64,000 nt of DNA from Delphinus delphis. Taxonomy: Eukaryota; Chordata; Mammalia; Artiodactyla; Delphinidae. The stretch is from the NCBI RefSeq assembly GCF_949987515.2, contig NC_082694.2:44912451-44976450 (forward strand). Reading direction: 5' to 3'. This document shows positions 12,055-25,649 of this stretch, one piece after another. The notes under the pieces are model-generated. The model saw nothing but the letters and a program-made list of their open reading frames with translations. It made no database searches and was not told where the DNA came from. A program made the position numbers and the translations under genes. Position 1 is the stretch's first letter. The number at the start of each line of letters is the position of its first letter.

Positions 12055-12212
12055 GTTAACTCTATTGAACAGTTACTACGCGCCAAATGACATTCCAAAC
12101 ACTTTACATGTTTCATTGCACTTAATCCTAATCCCCTAAGAAGTGAGTACTACCATCATGCCCGTTCTACAACGAGAAGAAACTGAGACACAGAGATTAG
12201 GTAATCTGATAA
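12055..12212 (-). repeat. MIR SINE fragment, minus strand
   Basis: The reverse MIR core is visible: GAACAGTTACTACGCGCC, TTTACATGTTTCATTGCACTTAATCC and GAGAAGAAACTGAGACACAGAG. Confidence 0.75.
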
Positions 12213-12215
12213 GAC

Positions 12216-12352
12216 TAGGGGGACCATATTTCCTGGTTTGCCTCGGACAGTCCCAATTTATGCCTGTTGTCCTGGTACAATTATTAAAAGCACCCCCTTT
12301 CATCACGCTCATGAATTACCCAGTTTGGATGATAAATTACATGGTCACCTAC
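12216..12352. mobile_element. short DNA transposon fossil with GGACCATAT ends
   Basis: The ends TAGGGGGACCATAT and ATGGTCACCTA are imperfect inverted copies. The interior holds CCTCGGACAGTCCCAATTTATGCC and its partly inverted partner ACCCAGTTTGGATGATAAATTA. This is a MITE-like arrangement of an old mammalian DNA element. Family name not assigned. Confidence 0.55.
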
Positions 12353-15300
12353 CAAGGACCCACAGTCAATAACTAGCAGAGGCAGGGCTCCATCCAGGTA
12401 GTGTGGTTCCAGAAACAGAAGCCAGTCACTGAAACATACTCCCTCCCAAGTCCTACATTCCAGGAAGAGGATTCCAAAAGGAGATGAGATTAACCTTTTT
12501 ACTAGACATCCCGCAGGGTTACAAATCAAAGTGGGTTGAAGGCAAGGGGTAGGTGAGGGTCCAGTTTTTCAGAACTGTCCTTTATCTCCCTTAAAATCAT
12601 TGATAACACACAGCACAAATCATCTGTGAGCAGCGAGAATTCCTCAGCCAACCTATATCCACATCACTGGATCTAAAAATTTTTAAACTTACTCGACTAA
12701 TCAGAGTAATATTTAACTAGATCCTCTTCTATTTTGGAATGACCTTCATCTTCCTTCAGCCTGCTCTGGGCAGCCAGGGCTTGGTTGTTGCTATTTATAT
12801 TAAAACAAAGGTGGGCATGCTGTATGTGCTGGTTTTTAGTTCCATACACAATGAGCTTTCCTTCTTTCCCTATAATAAAAACCTCTCTCCTTTTTAAAAA
12901 AAATCTTTGGCAAAACACTATTTTCCCAATAAATGTTTCCCAATAAACATTAATGCTAGTTTGACAGCAATGAAGACAGAGAACATGAGCATTAACTTGT
13001 AGGCTCTCCTCATACACATAATTATGAAATGCATCACAAGTGGTCCAAGAAGTAAGATGCCTCTCGAGGTTCAGCACAAGGAAACTGTCACAAGCAGACT
13101 AAGTGTTCCCACATATCTGCAAATGCTTCAGAAGGAAGTGTCACCCACTTAACATGGTAATTTCAGCCCTTAACACTTGAGGCTGAGTGACTTTACCTGG
13201 TCTCTCTTAGCTTATCTCCTCCTTATACGATGGAGTGGACGGACTAAGGTCTACAGGGTCCTGCCTGGCCCTGAAACTTCCAATTCTACATCCTCCCTAC
13301 AGTCCTCCTGACCACGCACTGCAGCCTACAATGTGAAAACTCGGCTCCCCCACAAACCCTCCTAACATCTGGCTTCTCAGCTGGTTGGTCCACAAGGGTG
13401 GTCCACGGAAGGACACCACTCCAGGTCCCCAAAGGTGAGGAAATCAATGCTCCTCTCTCAAAAGCAGACTTACACCAAAGCTACCTTTACTGAAAGCCAA
13501 CACAAGCATCTGAGGTGGTCGAACACCTGAAAGACCTTTGAAAGACAACAGTCCTGTGACCTGGCCCAGAAGCAGCCCTGCGGTGAACAGTGATATCCTC
13601 ATGTCTGTCACACTCCTTGATATACTAAGTTTGACTCCTGTCATCCCCAGGCCATGTGAAAAATGTTTTTTACTGTTTATTTTTGTGATGGGTCACGAAT
13701 GCTTCTTCTACAATGACACTAAAATCAACAAAAAGGACAAAACTAGGAACCATGGCTCCAAAGAAGGTTTTTTCCTGCCTCAAATCCTCACAAGTCACCT
13801 TCACAAGGCAAGTTTACTGCTGGTCAGGTCCTGATTATAAAAGCAGTGGGAAAGGGGCGGGATTGGGGCTGCTGATTTAACCGATAGTTTAAAAGTATGT
13901 TTCCTGTCACGTAACAGCAATGGCCCTTCACGTCTTTTCGCTCACAAAGGAAAAAAACAAGACAGAAAATGAAAACTGAATTCTCAGCCTGGATTTCACA
14001 TTATTTTTCACAGAAACTGAATTCATCACTTAACAAAAAAAGCCGTAAGCTCAAAGGTCTGGGAGTTAGTCATGATAAAGTTCTACTCATGCATAGTTAT
14101 GAAACAGGAGAAGCACTTTACCTTCTCACCTAAAGCTTTACTGCATGAAGTTTACAGCCACATTTCAGTGAAAACTTCCATATTGAGATTTGTTACATAT
14201 GCAGGCATAAATCCCTGGCAACAAACATCACGTTTAAATCCAAAGCCTTCTGGCAGAGAAATAAGTAATACCTCTTGACAAAAGTTGTCCCTCTGCTCCT
14301 TATCAGAGCCCTCATTTCAGTAACGTCAAAACTTCTAGAAAATTTGTTATGGAAGGTCAGAGAGAATCAAGAAAAATGCAGAAACCAATAAACAATTATA
14401 TGTGTTTGGGCCATCTGCTCAAACCAATTTAGTCTTTTATCATCACAAAGATGTGCGGTCCTGGTTTGTTTACCTCTCTCTTTTCAGTGGTTAGTTTAGA
14501 ACACAAAAGCGACTAAATGAAGACAAAATCCCATGGATTCAACACAGGCATGTAACCAATGACTAAAATTTTAAAACAACGTTGCCTGCAATTTGATTCA
14601 TAATCGCAGAAACCAGACTCTTCAAATAATCAATTCTTCTAGCAAACAATGAAAACAAAGCTTCTTCCCAGCATATGTAATAATTAAAACGTGATTCTAA
14701 TAGTTTTGCTTTGTATGAGAACAGACTAGACTAGGGCATCCCAAAGCATATTCTATGAAACCCTGGCCTAAGAGAGGCTATGAAAAAAAAAAAAAGAATT
14801 CCAAAGTCAGCTAAATTTGGGAAACGACATACATCACTCTCCCCTCTACAATGCCTATCGGTTTACAAAGGCTCTGAGAAGTCCCTCACTAAAGAGACCT
14901 ATTACATTTTACTTCACCTAGCATTCTTTTAAATAACACATGTTAACATACTGCAAAACTAGTACTTCAAAAAACTTGAAAAGAAATGCCAAGTTAGACC
15001 ATATTACCTATACCATCATCTACGTTTGGTCAGAAACTTCTAATGCTCATAATAGCCAGTCTCTTCTCTTTCCGGTCACATGGGTAGATTACACTTGCCT
15101 GCTCCCCGCTGCAGCTGGGCAAGGTCGTGTGACTAGCTCTCGCCACTGACTTATATCAGCCAGAGTTCCTAAGGGAGAAAATCATGGGGGAGAGCCCCTT
15201 GCCATCCTATGATGGACATAAAATATGAATGAGGAATGCACTTCTGTGGGTTTAAGCCACTGAGATTTTGGAGATGTTTGTTACTGCAGCACCAGCTTAA

Positions 15301-15585
15301 CCTGCTTGATATGCTATGGAGGTAAATTTTCTTAAATAAATGAATACAAATTGACTAAAGTGACAATATAAATTGAAGGGACAAAATAAATATAGAGATA
15401 GAAATATTTGAAGGACGGGGAGATGGATAGCAGAATAAGCATACAAGAATGCATCTTTAAGAAGGCCACTTTGGTCTACAGAATCTTAAAGATCTAGAGA
15501 TGAGTGAGCTAAAACTAAAATGCCATGGTATCGACTATTTGAAGTGGCCAAGCTTAGCCTGTTTGCAGTTTAGTTTGTTGGCACG
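12353..15585. other. 3.2 kb largely repeat-free non-coding DNA
   Basis: No repeat was recognised with confidence, and no open frame shows recognisable protein similarity. The longest frame (12,697-13,077, minus, 126 codons) is not recognised. If the left half of the window is a first intron, this is one of its larger candidate regulatory segments. Confidence 0.4.
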
Positions 15586-15587
15586 GG

Positions 15588-15795
15588 TGGGCAGCGAGGG
15601 TAGCAACAACACTTACCGAGCGCCTATAATGTGCCAGACCCTGAGAAACAAAGTGTACAGATTGCTGCTTTTAATCTTGACACTGTGATAGTTGGTAGAT
15701 GATAACTGTTGGCATCATCTCCCTTTCACATGAGAAAACCAAAACTCTATTACATAATTTGTGTAAGATCATACCACTAATAAACAGCTTTCATA
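15588..15795 (-). repeat. MIR SINE fragment, minus strand
   Basis: The reverse MIR pattern is seen in CTTACCGAGCGCCTATAATGTGCCAG, then TTTTAATCTTGACACTGTGATA, then CACATGAGAAAACCAAAAC. Confidence 0.75.
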
Positions 15796-16054
15796 TAACT
15801 ACACCTGTCTACATTCTTTTTATTACACCATTAGTCTGAATTAGTAGAAACACCTGAACTATGAAATTTTTTAAAAAATAGTTTGGAGTGTCATTACTCT
15901 AATGCACTTTGTAAGAATATGAAAGTATTGTAGAATCAAAAGGGGGCAAACTTTGGCCAAATGGAAGACCTGGAGCTTTTAAAGAATAAACAGGATGTTC
16001 TTATAATTAACATACTAATTGCTTGCAAAGGATAATATTCACTTTTCCAAAAAA

Positions 16055-16690
16055 AGTTTATCTTTTCAAATTATAAAAGTAAGACGTACTGATTGTAGAA
16101 CACTGGAAAATACAAAAAAGCATGGAGACAAAAATAAAAATCACAAGTAACTACCACTCTCTCCCAAAATTAATATTTGGAGTATTTTCTTATCTCTTTT
16201 TCTTTGTTTTTGTACATAGTTGAGATCATACCATTTATATAATCCTGTGTTCTGCTTTTTTCCCCTTATATTAAAAACTTTTCTATGTTATTAGGTTTTC
16301 AATAATAATAATATTTTTATCAGTAGAATAATAACTAATAGTTATATATTTGCCAAGTATTGGACTAATCACTTTACTTACATTAACATATTTAATCCCG
16401 ACAATAACTCTCTAAGGCCTGTTTTACAATTGTGCTCATCTTACAGATGAGGAAACTGAGACAGAGTAGGGTTAATGACTTGCCCAAGGTCACAAAGTGA
16501 ATCCATGGGAGAGTCGGGATCCAGACCCAGGCAGCCCCTGGGTGAGCACTCTTAACCACTATATTGTACTGCCTCCATAATATTTCTTCCTCTAACCTAC
16601 CAACGATGGACATTTGGGTTATTACCAATTTTTTTTCTGTTATAATAACAATGTTAACAAAAGACATCTTTATAGGCATCTGAGGCAATA
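16055..16690 (-). repeat. old LINE 3'-UTR-like repeat, split by a MIR
   Basis: The left part carries TTATAAAAGTAAGACGTACTGATTG, GGAAAATACAAAAAAGCATGG and ATCATACCATTTATATAATCC. After a MIR insertion the pattern resumes at about 16,590 with GATGGACATTTGGGTTATTACC and GTTATAATAACAATGTTAAC. This is the layout of an old L1-type 3' end in antisense. The exact subfamily is not assigned. Confidence 0.55.
16335..16590 (-). repeat. MIR SINE, nearly full, minus strand
   Basis: Reverse MIR is clear: ATCTTACAGATGAGGAAACTGAG, GACTTGCCCAAGGTCACAAAG and GAGCACTCTTAACCACTATA, which reaches the tRNA-like head. It lies inside an older LINE fragment. Confidence 0.9.
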
Positions 16691-16694
16691 TTTT

Positions 16695-19600
16695 ATCTAA
16701 ACCTATTCAGACAGCAAAACTCTTACCATTTTAACAAGTTCAATTTATTTTCAGCTAGCTGACAACAGCTGTAGAAACATCTAAGACAGCTAGCATTTCA
16801 TAAACCAACTCACTGCTCCACCTACCCCTGGTATGAACTTCCATGTGGTCCTGACCAGTCCACCCCACTGCCATCTGCAGCAGATTTCTGTAACGTTTCC
16901 ATCTGCCTTCACCCGGCACAAAGAGCCAATTAAAACCCTGGGTCTGTTCTGTGTGTCCCCCAACATATATAAGCAAATTCGGTAAATTTTTATGTCTGGA
17001 ATATTTTAAATGCTAACCTTATTTGTTCCTAGTCTTATAAGCTTGTGGCAATACAAGGCATACAAACAGAGATACTATGCTGTATGCATGTATAAAATTA
17101 AAATGAATGATTTTCTAATTTAGACAATAATCCAGAAAAGGGACATTCAAATATTTTACTTTTTGCCTGCTTTTCACTGCTTACACTGAATGACTGAACT
17201 CTCTTGCAAGATTAAAAGAATGGTCTGAGATGAAAATAACCCCAAATCAAGTTTCACAAGCAGATCAGATAATGGTGTGTTAAGTAAAAAGGGAACTGGT
17301 TGGTGGCTCTGGCTCACAGTTCACACCTTCTGAATTCAACTTACCAACATGGCTATCCAAGAGTATGTTTTAAAAAACAGGGAATGTGTAAAAGAAGGGA
17401 AAGGCAGAAGCGTAATTTTAAAAGTTTAGGAAATCATAAAGAAATTTTCCAATACATCAACCATACCACATAGAGAAGTCATTTGCCATTTAAGAATGAA
17501 AAAGATTAATACTTCTGAGAAGCTAAGTATCTCCACATTTTCTACAAAATATTCTTCATGTTGTAAAAAAAAAACAAAATGTTTTTTACAGATTCTGAAA
17601 ACACACCTAGAAAAGTAACCTTAACTTTACTGGCCAAAGACCTAATAATTATAAACTATAAATCTCTGTATGAGGCACTTACATAGAGCCAGAAATAGTT
17701 TCCATACAAGGAGAAGCCCTCTGAAACATATGTAAGACACAAAAAGTGGCAAAGCAAAATTCAAAATATTATAGATCTGCAGACAGCAAAACAAAAGAAA
17801 CAAAGCCATTTGCGGGGCACTCTAAAAAGCTATAAAATTATTGCAATTAGTCCAAGTCCAAACTTCTAACACACTTTAAATTAGAGGATAATTAAGATAT
17901 CCGTTAATACCAACTTTCAGAAAATTCTTACTAGGAACTTGGTTTATATATAAGCGCTTTAAGATAAAGGTTCACTCACTGTTTTCCTGTTATAGTTAAT
18001 ATCTAAATCCTCTGTTCTTATTTGAGTTTCACTCAGTAATCCAAATACTGCATTTTTAAAGATTTCATCTTCACAGAACCCAAACTCTTTGGATTATCCC
18101 CACAGGCAGCCCCTGCCTCCACCCAGCCACCCAAGCCACCAACCCCACCGGCACTGTTCATGTCCCCAGCAGGCTCCCAGCGTGCCGCACAGGACTCCTC
18201 CTAAAGACTGCACAGCCCCGCCCCCCCCTTGTTTCTACCATGCTGACTTAAAAAAAACAAGCCTTGCAATTAAAAACAATTTTGAAAGACCACAGTCAGG
18301 AAGTAAACCAATTACACACAAGAATCAAGTACTGCAGACAAATGGCCAATGACACGAAGTCAAAAAGTGAGTAAGCAAAGAAAAAAATAAGATTTTGCAT
18401 GACAGTAACCAAATGCCTTTTATTCTGCTTCTACAATGTTTGGGCATCCAACCATCAATAATTCATATACAAATGACAGTCAGATTTATAAAATATAGGA
18501 CTTTTTTTTTAAACCTTCAGGGCCCCAATTTTCATTCAAACCACAAAGACTGCATATTTTGCAGTGAGTGGAGTAGGTGGGGCAGGGGAACCTCCACGTG
18601 AAGTCTGGGAGAACGCGTTACTCATTAGTCCAGGTGAAACCATGCAAGATTTGATATTACACAGAAGTGTTTTCCTCCATATAGTCACAAGATTTAAGAT
18701 TACTGGAACAAAAAGATAAATAAATAAAAATAAACCTTGCTAAAGAGGAAAGCCACCACCTCTATTCCAATTCTTTGCTCAAGTGAAATGACAAGTTTCA
18801 AGATATTTTGTTAAACTGTAGCTATTTTAAGACAGGACAAAGCTGCATCAGTGCTTGTCACACAGCTTGCTCCCAATCTCTTGGCAGTTCTCCAACACAT
18901 TCTAATTTTTTTTATGCACAGCCTTGCTGGAATCTCACCCCACTTATCTCTAAAGACACACTAAGTAAGATGTTGCCACATTACACAACCAACCTGCCAT
19001 TTATTCCCATCCGTTCACTTTGAACAATGTCTGACTAAAAAAAAAAAATCAGAGCGCCATCTGTGTGGATGCAGCTTAATCCAAATGATCCAATTCACAT
19101 GGGTCCCCAAAACAAGTATCAGAATACCGTTCAAACTGGGAGGAAATGCTGTGTGTCAGTGCCCAGAGAACGGCTGAATACTCACCAACCAAGGAAGGAG
19201 AACTGATACAGAGGGAAAAAAACAAGATCAAATCCCGACTACAGATGCTAGACCCTAGTCATGCAGCCACTGCCTACATTTTGAGGCAGATTATTAATCA
19301 GGGTGTATTTTAAAGGATAATCTCAGGATTTAATGAGTCACATTACCTCCGTGAAAAGAACGATTTAACATAGCATTACGTCCTCTAAGTCAATGTACTC
19401 TCTAATTGTTAATATTTGGCCAAAAAAAAAAAGTCCTCTTCAAAAACAAACTGGAATGGTTAACCACATGCTGTTACATTCCATTCTTGCTAAAAAAATA
19501 TATTTAATTAGCACATTTGCGCCTCATGGTCTGCACAGCTGCACAACATTCCAGTGATGGGCCAGCTATCGATACACTCTTTACATTAAAAAACTACTGA

Positions 19601-19770
19601 CTTCAAAAGTTGAGAGGACTGAGAAGCAGTTCTCAAGCACGACCCACTAAAGATATATTTATTTCACGTGAACGTTTCCTTTAACAAGGGTATAGTCCAA
19701 AGGAAGATATATTATAATTAAGAATAAAATATTCATGCAAACATACACTAACAAAATCATTCTTCAGAAC
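16695..19770. other. unique AT-rich non-coding DNA
   Basis: No gene was found. A proline-codon-rich patch at 18,089-18,240 is only a C-rich stretch. Poly-A runs occur at about 17,567 and 19,037. No repeat family was recognised with confidence. Confidence 0.45.
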
Positions 19771-19774
19771 TGGA

Positions 19775-19803
19775 AATATATATATATATATATTTATATA
19801 TAT
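19775..19803. repeat. (AT)n microsatellite
   Basis: About nine uninterrupted AT units are followed by a slightly broken continuation in an AT-rich setting. Confidence 0.9.
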
Positions 19804-20641
19804 CAATATACATAAAATTCAACCGACAGACAAGAACAGTCTTCCTCAGGAACAAGACAATAAATTAGCCCGCTGTCTAAACTTTCACCCTTTCTGAATC
19901 AAAGATTTTTAGAACTAGGATGAAAGCTGATGTTCTTAATGTCAGGAACACATACTTAAAAAGCAAAACAAGCCTTTCAAAATGAGAAATCATCCTGATT
20001 ATCAGGGAAATTCAGGAATTTTTCTGGCAGTGGGTGTTGATTTAAAAACAAACAGACCAAAAAACGCCCCCCCAAAACAAAAAAACCTACCTTAAAGAAT
20101 AAAACACAAAGTGTGCACTGGTTTCTCTTCTGCTCAAATGGCACACAAATGTCTCTGCTCCAGGATCAGGGTGCTTCTTCGACTCCGCCCCAGGAGATAA
20201 GTCAGGTATTTAAGGACAGCTGGCAGCACAGAGTTGTCAACCTCGCTGTGAGAAGGACCAGGCCCCTTTCAGAGAAGTTACCCGACTGATACCTCTAACC
20301 ACTCGCCTCCTAAAATAGAGACAGGTGTGCTCATCCAGTCAAAGGTCCAGATAAGGCTACGTTCAAGCCTCCTGCTCTTCCTAACCTGGGGCACCGGGAC
20401 CAGACTCTGGGCACTGCCTCAGCTCAGTGCCTCCCCAGGTGCCAAGACTCAACGTTTGCAGCTGCCTGTAGGTCAAGCTGAGATCCCTCCCTACTCCAGG
20501 CTTCAGTCAGCCCAGGCACATTAACCATCAAACATTTCCCTTGATGGGTTTTGGCCACCCTCAAAGAGAATGACTCCCACCAGGTTGGGAGTTTCTGAAT
20601 AATCCCTCATTTGGAGAGAGGAAGTCCACATAGTGCACCTG
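19804..20641. other. unique non-coding DNA
   Basis: Nothing recognisable apart from an A/C-rich low-complexity patch at 20,045-20,090. The segment after 20,100 is GC-richer than its left flank. Confidence 0.45.
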
Positions 20642-20707
20642 AGCTCCATCACCCAGCCCTGCTCCATCCATCACCCAGCCCAGCTCCATCCATCACCAGG
20701 CCCAGCT
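20642..20707. repeat. 22-bp tandem repeat, three copies
   Basis: Three adjacent copies of GCTCCATCCATCACCCAGCC with a short variable end are present. The first copy lacks one CCAT. This minisatellite-like run explains the repetitive part of the open frame on the plus strand here. Confidence 0.85.
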
Positions 20708-21690
20708 CAGATTTCCCCTCTAAACTGTGCAAGGAGCCACCACTGGCCTTAGTGTTTAAACCTGGGAAGAAGGTCATTTGCCATTTTTCCTTGTGGCCAA
20801 CCAACCCAAGTGAGACCAGTAACAACCACAAAGTACCTCACAGAAATTGCTGGCAAGGGCTTTCTTTCTCTTCCAACGAAAGGGTATTTCTCCCCTCTTG
20901 CCACTCCCTCTTTCCCTCAACACATGAAGAAGCCATTTTAGCACCTTCTTCAGGAAGAGGCCAACTATACTAGAATTAAGGCAACAAAGACGTGCCAGCA
21001 AGTCACCTGCATCCCATCCAACCATCTGAGGTCCCACGGCGTAAGAAACTGGTTTGCATAATCGAACATGTATATTGCTTTTTCTCCTTGAAATAGATCC
21101 CAGATCCGAAGACAGAATTTTAAAGAGTTCAGCTGATACAAATACCCTAGGAAAGCTGAGCTATACTGTATGCTTTCAACAATTACAACCAAACCCAGCC
21201 CAGTAAAATTTATTACATTTAAAACCAAGATTATAATAACCACATCCATTCCATTTGCAACACTTTATAGGGTAGCTGGTTCCAAAGACTCTGAAATCTG
21301 AAGACAAAAGTAAAATCAGATGTTGTCCGAAGCATACGGAGATGTCTCTCAAGGGAATTAATGCAACTCTGACGGGAATTCCTCTCAAAACAAATAGAAA
21401 ACACACATTATCTAATGATAGCTTAATTTCTGGTACTTTTCCACTATAAAACAATTTTTTTAAAGAAGAGAAGTATCTACAATAAGCAAATTTGGGGTTC
21501 TCTCAATCTTTGCCTTTTCCTTAACACCCCGCCACTGAAACAACTCAAGGAAACCGACAGTATCCATAAGCCACAGTTTTAAATATGGCCAGTAGTAATA
21601 AGATATTATGTTCTGTCATGCTACGTGTACCAACTGGAAGGGTGATAAACATTGAGGGATTATTCAGACTATGAAAACTTTACATCTTTA
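20708..21690. other. unique non-coding DNA
   Basis: Several minus-strand open frames of 60-94 codons overlap here (20,649-21,454). None is recognised, they are in different frames, and no exon boundary is obvious. Confidence 0.4.
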
Positions 21691-21694
21691 GCTT

Positions 21695-21905
21695 GAGATT
21701 TGAGGACTGACCCTTATTCATGAGACGAACAAATATGTACAGAGGGAAAAAAGGTTTAAAAGACAAACATCAAAATGATAACTGCATGTCTCTGGGGTCA
21801 CTGAATGGGGTCAGTGACTTTAATTTTCTTCTTTGTGTTCATTTTTATTTTCCATATGCTCTACAATATTTATTATTTTGGTAATAAATATTATTTTGAA
21901 ATTGT
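21695..21905 (+). repeat. old L1-like 3' tail
   Basis: The phrases CATCAAAATGATAACTGCATG, TTTTCTTCTTTGTGTTCATT and CATATGCTCTACAATATTTATTA follow the end of an old L1 3' UTR in sense orientation. Confidence 0.5.
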
Positions 21906-22689
21906 TACATTATGATGATTTTATGCTAATTTATACCTTTTTGAAAGTATATATTCTACATAAACTATTGAGAAAAAACCTGACATACTGTATACAGTAG
22001 CAGACACTGTCAAAAATTCAGGGATTCTAAAAGGTGAAGAAAATGAACATTTTTAACTTTTAAGATGATTGTTCTCCCTATAAAAGCACTCCTATGCTAC
22101 AGGTTAAAAAATACAATGGAAAATGTTTAAACATCACAGAGAAAAATAATAAGTATTGTCTTGGGGAATAATCTAGGTTTTTCTTCCCCTTTAAATAAGA
22201 TAAAAGGTGGGGGGGGAAAGCCCTAGACCGTGATAAAAATATGCATTATCCCACCCCAAAGACTCTGTACAGCTGGTGAAGAACATTCCGGAAAAATGTG
22301 TAGCCCTTGAACATTTAGATTTGGCCTTGACGCAAACACACCAGGACAAAAATTATCCCTGAAACAGCCATCCAAGAGGGTAGGGAAACAACAAGAGATT
22401 TCATCCAGAACCGAAGGCAGTAGCCATTTGAGGCTGGTCTCCGCCCGGATGATGCTTCTGTCAGGCTCCCTTGTGGCCCAGTTTCTACATCTTTTCCCAC
22501 ACTCCACGGAAATGGCAAGGCTCTAACAAACTGCACATTTAAATGAGGAATGGAAAAATCTTTTCAAAACTTCGGCATTCTTTACACCTTCAGTACTATT
22601 AATGCTGCCTTTCTGAAAGTCCTGGTAGAAAAAAAATTGAACAGCAGAGGGTATATTTAGCTGATTAATCATTTCACTCATTAGTTTTT

Positions 22690-22880
22690 ATCCAGCTAAA
22701 ATGACGTTTGTTATGGTGAGTGTTAGAATATTTTTAATAAAGATCAAAAGTTTATTGGTAAGTATTTTCAAAAAATTTGGAATATATGGAGAGATGAAAT
22801 TAGAACTCCTCCACAATCCCATCACCCAGAGATAAACCACTGTTAGGCTAATGAACTTACTAAGCAGAGACATATTTAAT
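22690..22880 (-). repeat. old LINE-like fragment
   Basis: The segment contains GGAATATATGGAGAGATGAA and CCCATCACCCAGAGATAAACCACTGTTAG, a hallmark of an old antisense LINE 3' end also seen at 24,640 and 42,640. Confidence 0.5.
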
Positions 22881-22884
22881 TATA

Positions 22885-23694
22885 CAAATTAAACACTGAA
22901 CATATATATTTCAAAAGAATAAATTCTATTTATATGTCATTCTAAATTTCATCCTATTTCATCTGTTGAGTAAACAATTCGTAGTTATATTCTCATACAG
23001 ATTTTACTGCCTAAGTAACGGCTTCAAGTTTATATGTTAAAGATCAGAACCAGCAAGGAGCTGTCAAATGGCTCTTTAGAGTTCACTAAGAATCGAATTA
23101 TGATGCCTATATACAAGGGCCAATTTTAAAGCAATCTTGAAGTTATAACATCTTACTTTCATATCTCAAAGCACACTTCACCTGAACCCCTTCTCAATCA
23201 ACCATTTAAAGTTCATGGCAGAAAAAATACAAAATTCCTGAAAGTAAATTAGTTCATTTTTATAAGCTACATTTTACAAAGTACCAATACAGTTGAGGAC
23301 GTGGACCATAAAACAGAAAGTACTATTTCCTCTCAAACATTTCCCTCACCGGCTAAGGACAAAGTGACTCATTCCTGGGATTCACCTTCCTTCAAAATAC
23401 TATCTCTATAAAATTCCCCACTTAAAAAGTCTTAAAATAGCCCTTTGTCTCCCTTCATGGTGGAGCTTTCTCAATCACACACATCTCTCTTTCTCATTTA
23501 TGTAATAGATAAAATAGATATCATTATATGCATACATAAATGTCATATATAACATATAAGAATTTTTCATAAGAAATTAAAATTCATTCCTCCCACTCTT
23601 AGCCTGAATATTCCCAAATGCTGAGAAACCATTAATTGGAAGTAATCTAAATCTGGAGTCATTTTTATTTTAAAATTTTCACTCAGAATTTTTT
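22885..23694. other. unique AT-rich non-coding DNA
   Basis: No gene or confident repeat was recognised. Confidence 0.45.
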
Positions 23695-24095
23695 TTTAAC
23701 ATCTTCATTGGAGTATAATTGCTTTACAATGCTGTGTTAGTTTCTGCTGTATAACAAAGTGAATCAGCTCTACGTATACATATATCCTCATACCCCCTCC
23801 CTCTTGCGTCTCCCTCCCACCCTCCCTATCCCACCCATCCAGGTGGTCACAAAGCACCGAGCTGATCTCCCTGTGCTATGCGGCTGCTTCCCACTAGCTA
23901 TCTATTTTACATTTGGTAGTGTATATATGTCCATGCCACTCTCTAACTTCGTCCCAGCTTACCCTTCCCGCTCTCCGTGTCCTCAAGTCCATTCTCTACA
24001 TCTGAGTCTTCATTCCTGTCCTGCCCCTAGGTTCTTTAGAACCCTTTTTTTTTTTTTTGATTCCATATATATGTGTTAGCATATGGTATTTCACT
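23695..24095 (-). repeat. L1 LINE 3' end, cetartiodactyl type, minus strand
   Basis: The plus strand begins with a T-run and ATTGGAGTATAATTGCTTTACA, then TGTTAGTTTCTGCTGTATAAC, GAATCAGCTCTACGTATACA and the C-rich TCCCTCCCACCCTCCC. This is the reverse of the younger L1 3' UTR of whales and ruminants. The open frame at 23,759-24,079 belongs to this repeat. Confidence 0.85.
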
Positions 24096-24639
24096 TGTAA
24101 TTTTATCTACATTTCTGACCAATACCAATGAAACCTGATGGTCTAATGGTTACAAAATTAGTTCCAGCAGCAGTGTTTGGGCTTCTACAAGTGAGAACTA
24201 ATACGTCACAGAATTCCACTGCTCTCATCACACAAGTGTGCAGTTTGGAAACAATAAAGAAACCTCTTCTTCCCCACTCTTTAAGCTGACCCAGATTAGT
24301 GGTGTCAAGCTATCATTCCATTACATCTGAATGCTCTACCCCTCTCAGATCCACACCCTTCAGAAGGTGACTTACAGATGCTGATGTTTTCCCACTGCTC
24401 TAGATAAGTGCAGAGGACAGATATGACAACCCTTGGGAATCTTAAACCATCCCCTAACGATAATCTACAATTGGCCAGGCTTACTTTTTTCATTTCTTTT
24501 TTAAAAACTAAATGGTTGATTGCTTTTTTTATTACTTAAAAAATGATCCTCATAGTAGTCTATTATATTATTTACTGTACTCTTCTCTATTTGTAAAATA
24601 TTTCAAAACTCCAAATGAGAAACATTAAGTCATAGGAAT

Positions 24640-25005
24640 TTCCTTTCATATAAGAAAGGAAATCACCCATCAACCCACCATCCAAAGCAAACCATTAATA
24701 TTTTAATGTATTTCCTTCCAGTCTTTAATATAACAAAACTCGAGTTATACCATATTGTACAGCTTTGCATACAGATACTTCCACTGAATATTATATTGTT
24801 AGCTTTTTCCCTTTTCAGTAATACTCTAACCGTTATTTTAAGCAGTACATTGAATTCCATACTATGCCTGTGCCATGATTTACTTGACTATGCCACATTT
24901 GCTTTTCCACTGTTAATATTGCTAAGAAAATCCCTGCCTAAAAGTCTGTCCTTACTTTTAATTCTTTCTTTAGATTACAGAACTACAAGGGGAATTTCAG
25001 CCCAA
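24640..25005 (-). repeat. old LINE 3'-UTR-like fragment, minus strand
   Basis: It reads AATCACCCATCAACCCACCATCC, TTTTAATGTATTTCCTTCCAGTC, ATACCATATTGTACAGCTTTGC and TAACCGTTATTTTAAGCAGTAC. It is the same old family as at 16,055 and 42,640. Confidence 0.55.
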
Positions 25006-25499
25006 AAGGCATAAACATTTAAGTTTTCTGTTATATATACAGGACCCCCTGTTTTCTACTCAGTTTGTATTAATCCAAATATTCTCCCAACAGGTGATGC
25101 AGAGGCCCAAACCCACAGCATCCCAGAGAGCATTACCTACCAATTTAAGTGGAAAGTTAATCTAATTGTTTTAGTTCTTATTTCATATTACTGGTGGGTT
25201 TGAACAATTGAATACGGTTATTGGCTTCTATGCTATCTTCTTTTACAAACTGTTCCTATCCTTTCCCTAAGCACTAGGGTTTTGGCGTTTTCTCATTTAT
25301 TAAAAATAAGTATTAATCATGTTTGCTTTTCCTACTAATTAGACATAGGGACAAGTTTAATATAGACTTAGCATTATTTATCTGCATGATGGTATTGTTT
25401 ACTGGAATGTATCTTTTCTGAATAAATCAAATTATTTGAAAGGAAGCATAAAAGTGAGACACACTAAGCAAAAATTCCACGTTTTATGATAGTTAAAAC

Positions 25500-25648
25500 G
25501 TATTGTGATGGCACTGGATTATCCCACTTAGCTTTCATAATCCTTTGTGACAGAAACTGTCATACCACCATTTTGCAGATGAAGATACTGAGGCTCACAG
25601 AGAGCTCAACGCAGCTTGCCCAAGGTCAATCAGCCAGTGCATGGAGTG
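25500..25648 (-). repeat. MIR SINE fragment, minus strand
   Basis: Reverse MIR is seen in CATTTTGCAGATGAAGATACTGAGG and GCTTGCCCAAGGTCAATCAGCC. Confidence 0.75.
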
Positions 25649-25649
25649 A

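Noticed and set aside
18089..18352. Proline- and histidine-rich 87-codon frame
   Set aside because: It is a short C-rich patch in AT-rich DNA with no exon signals.
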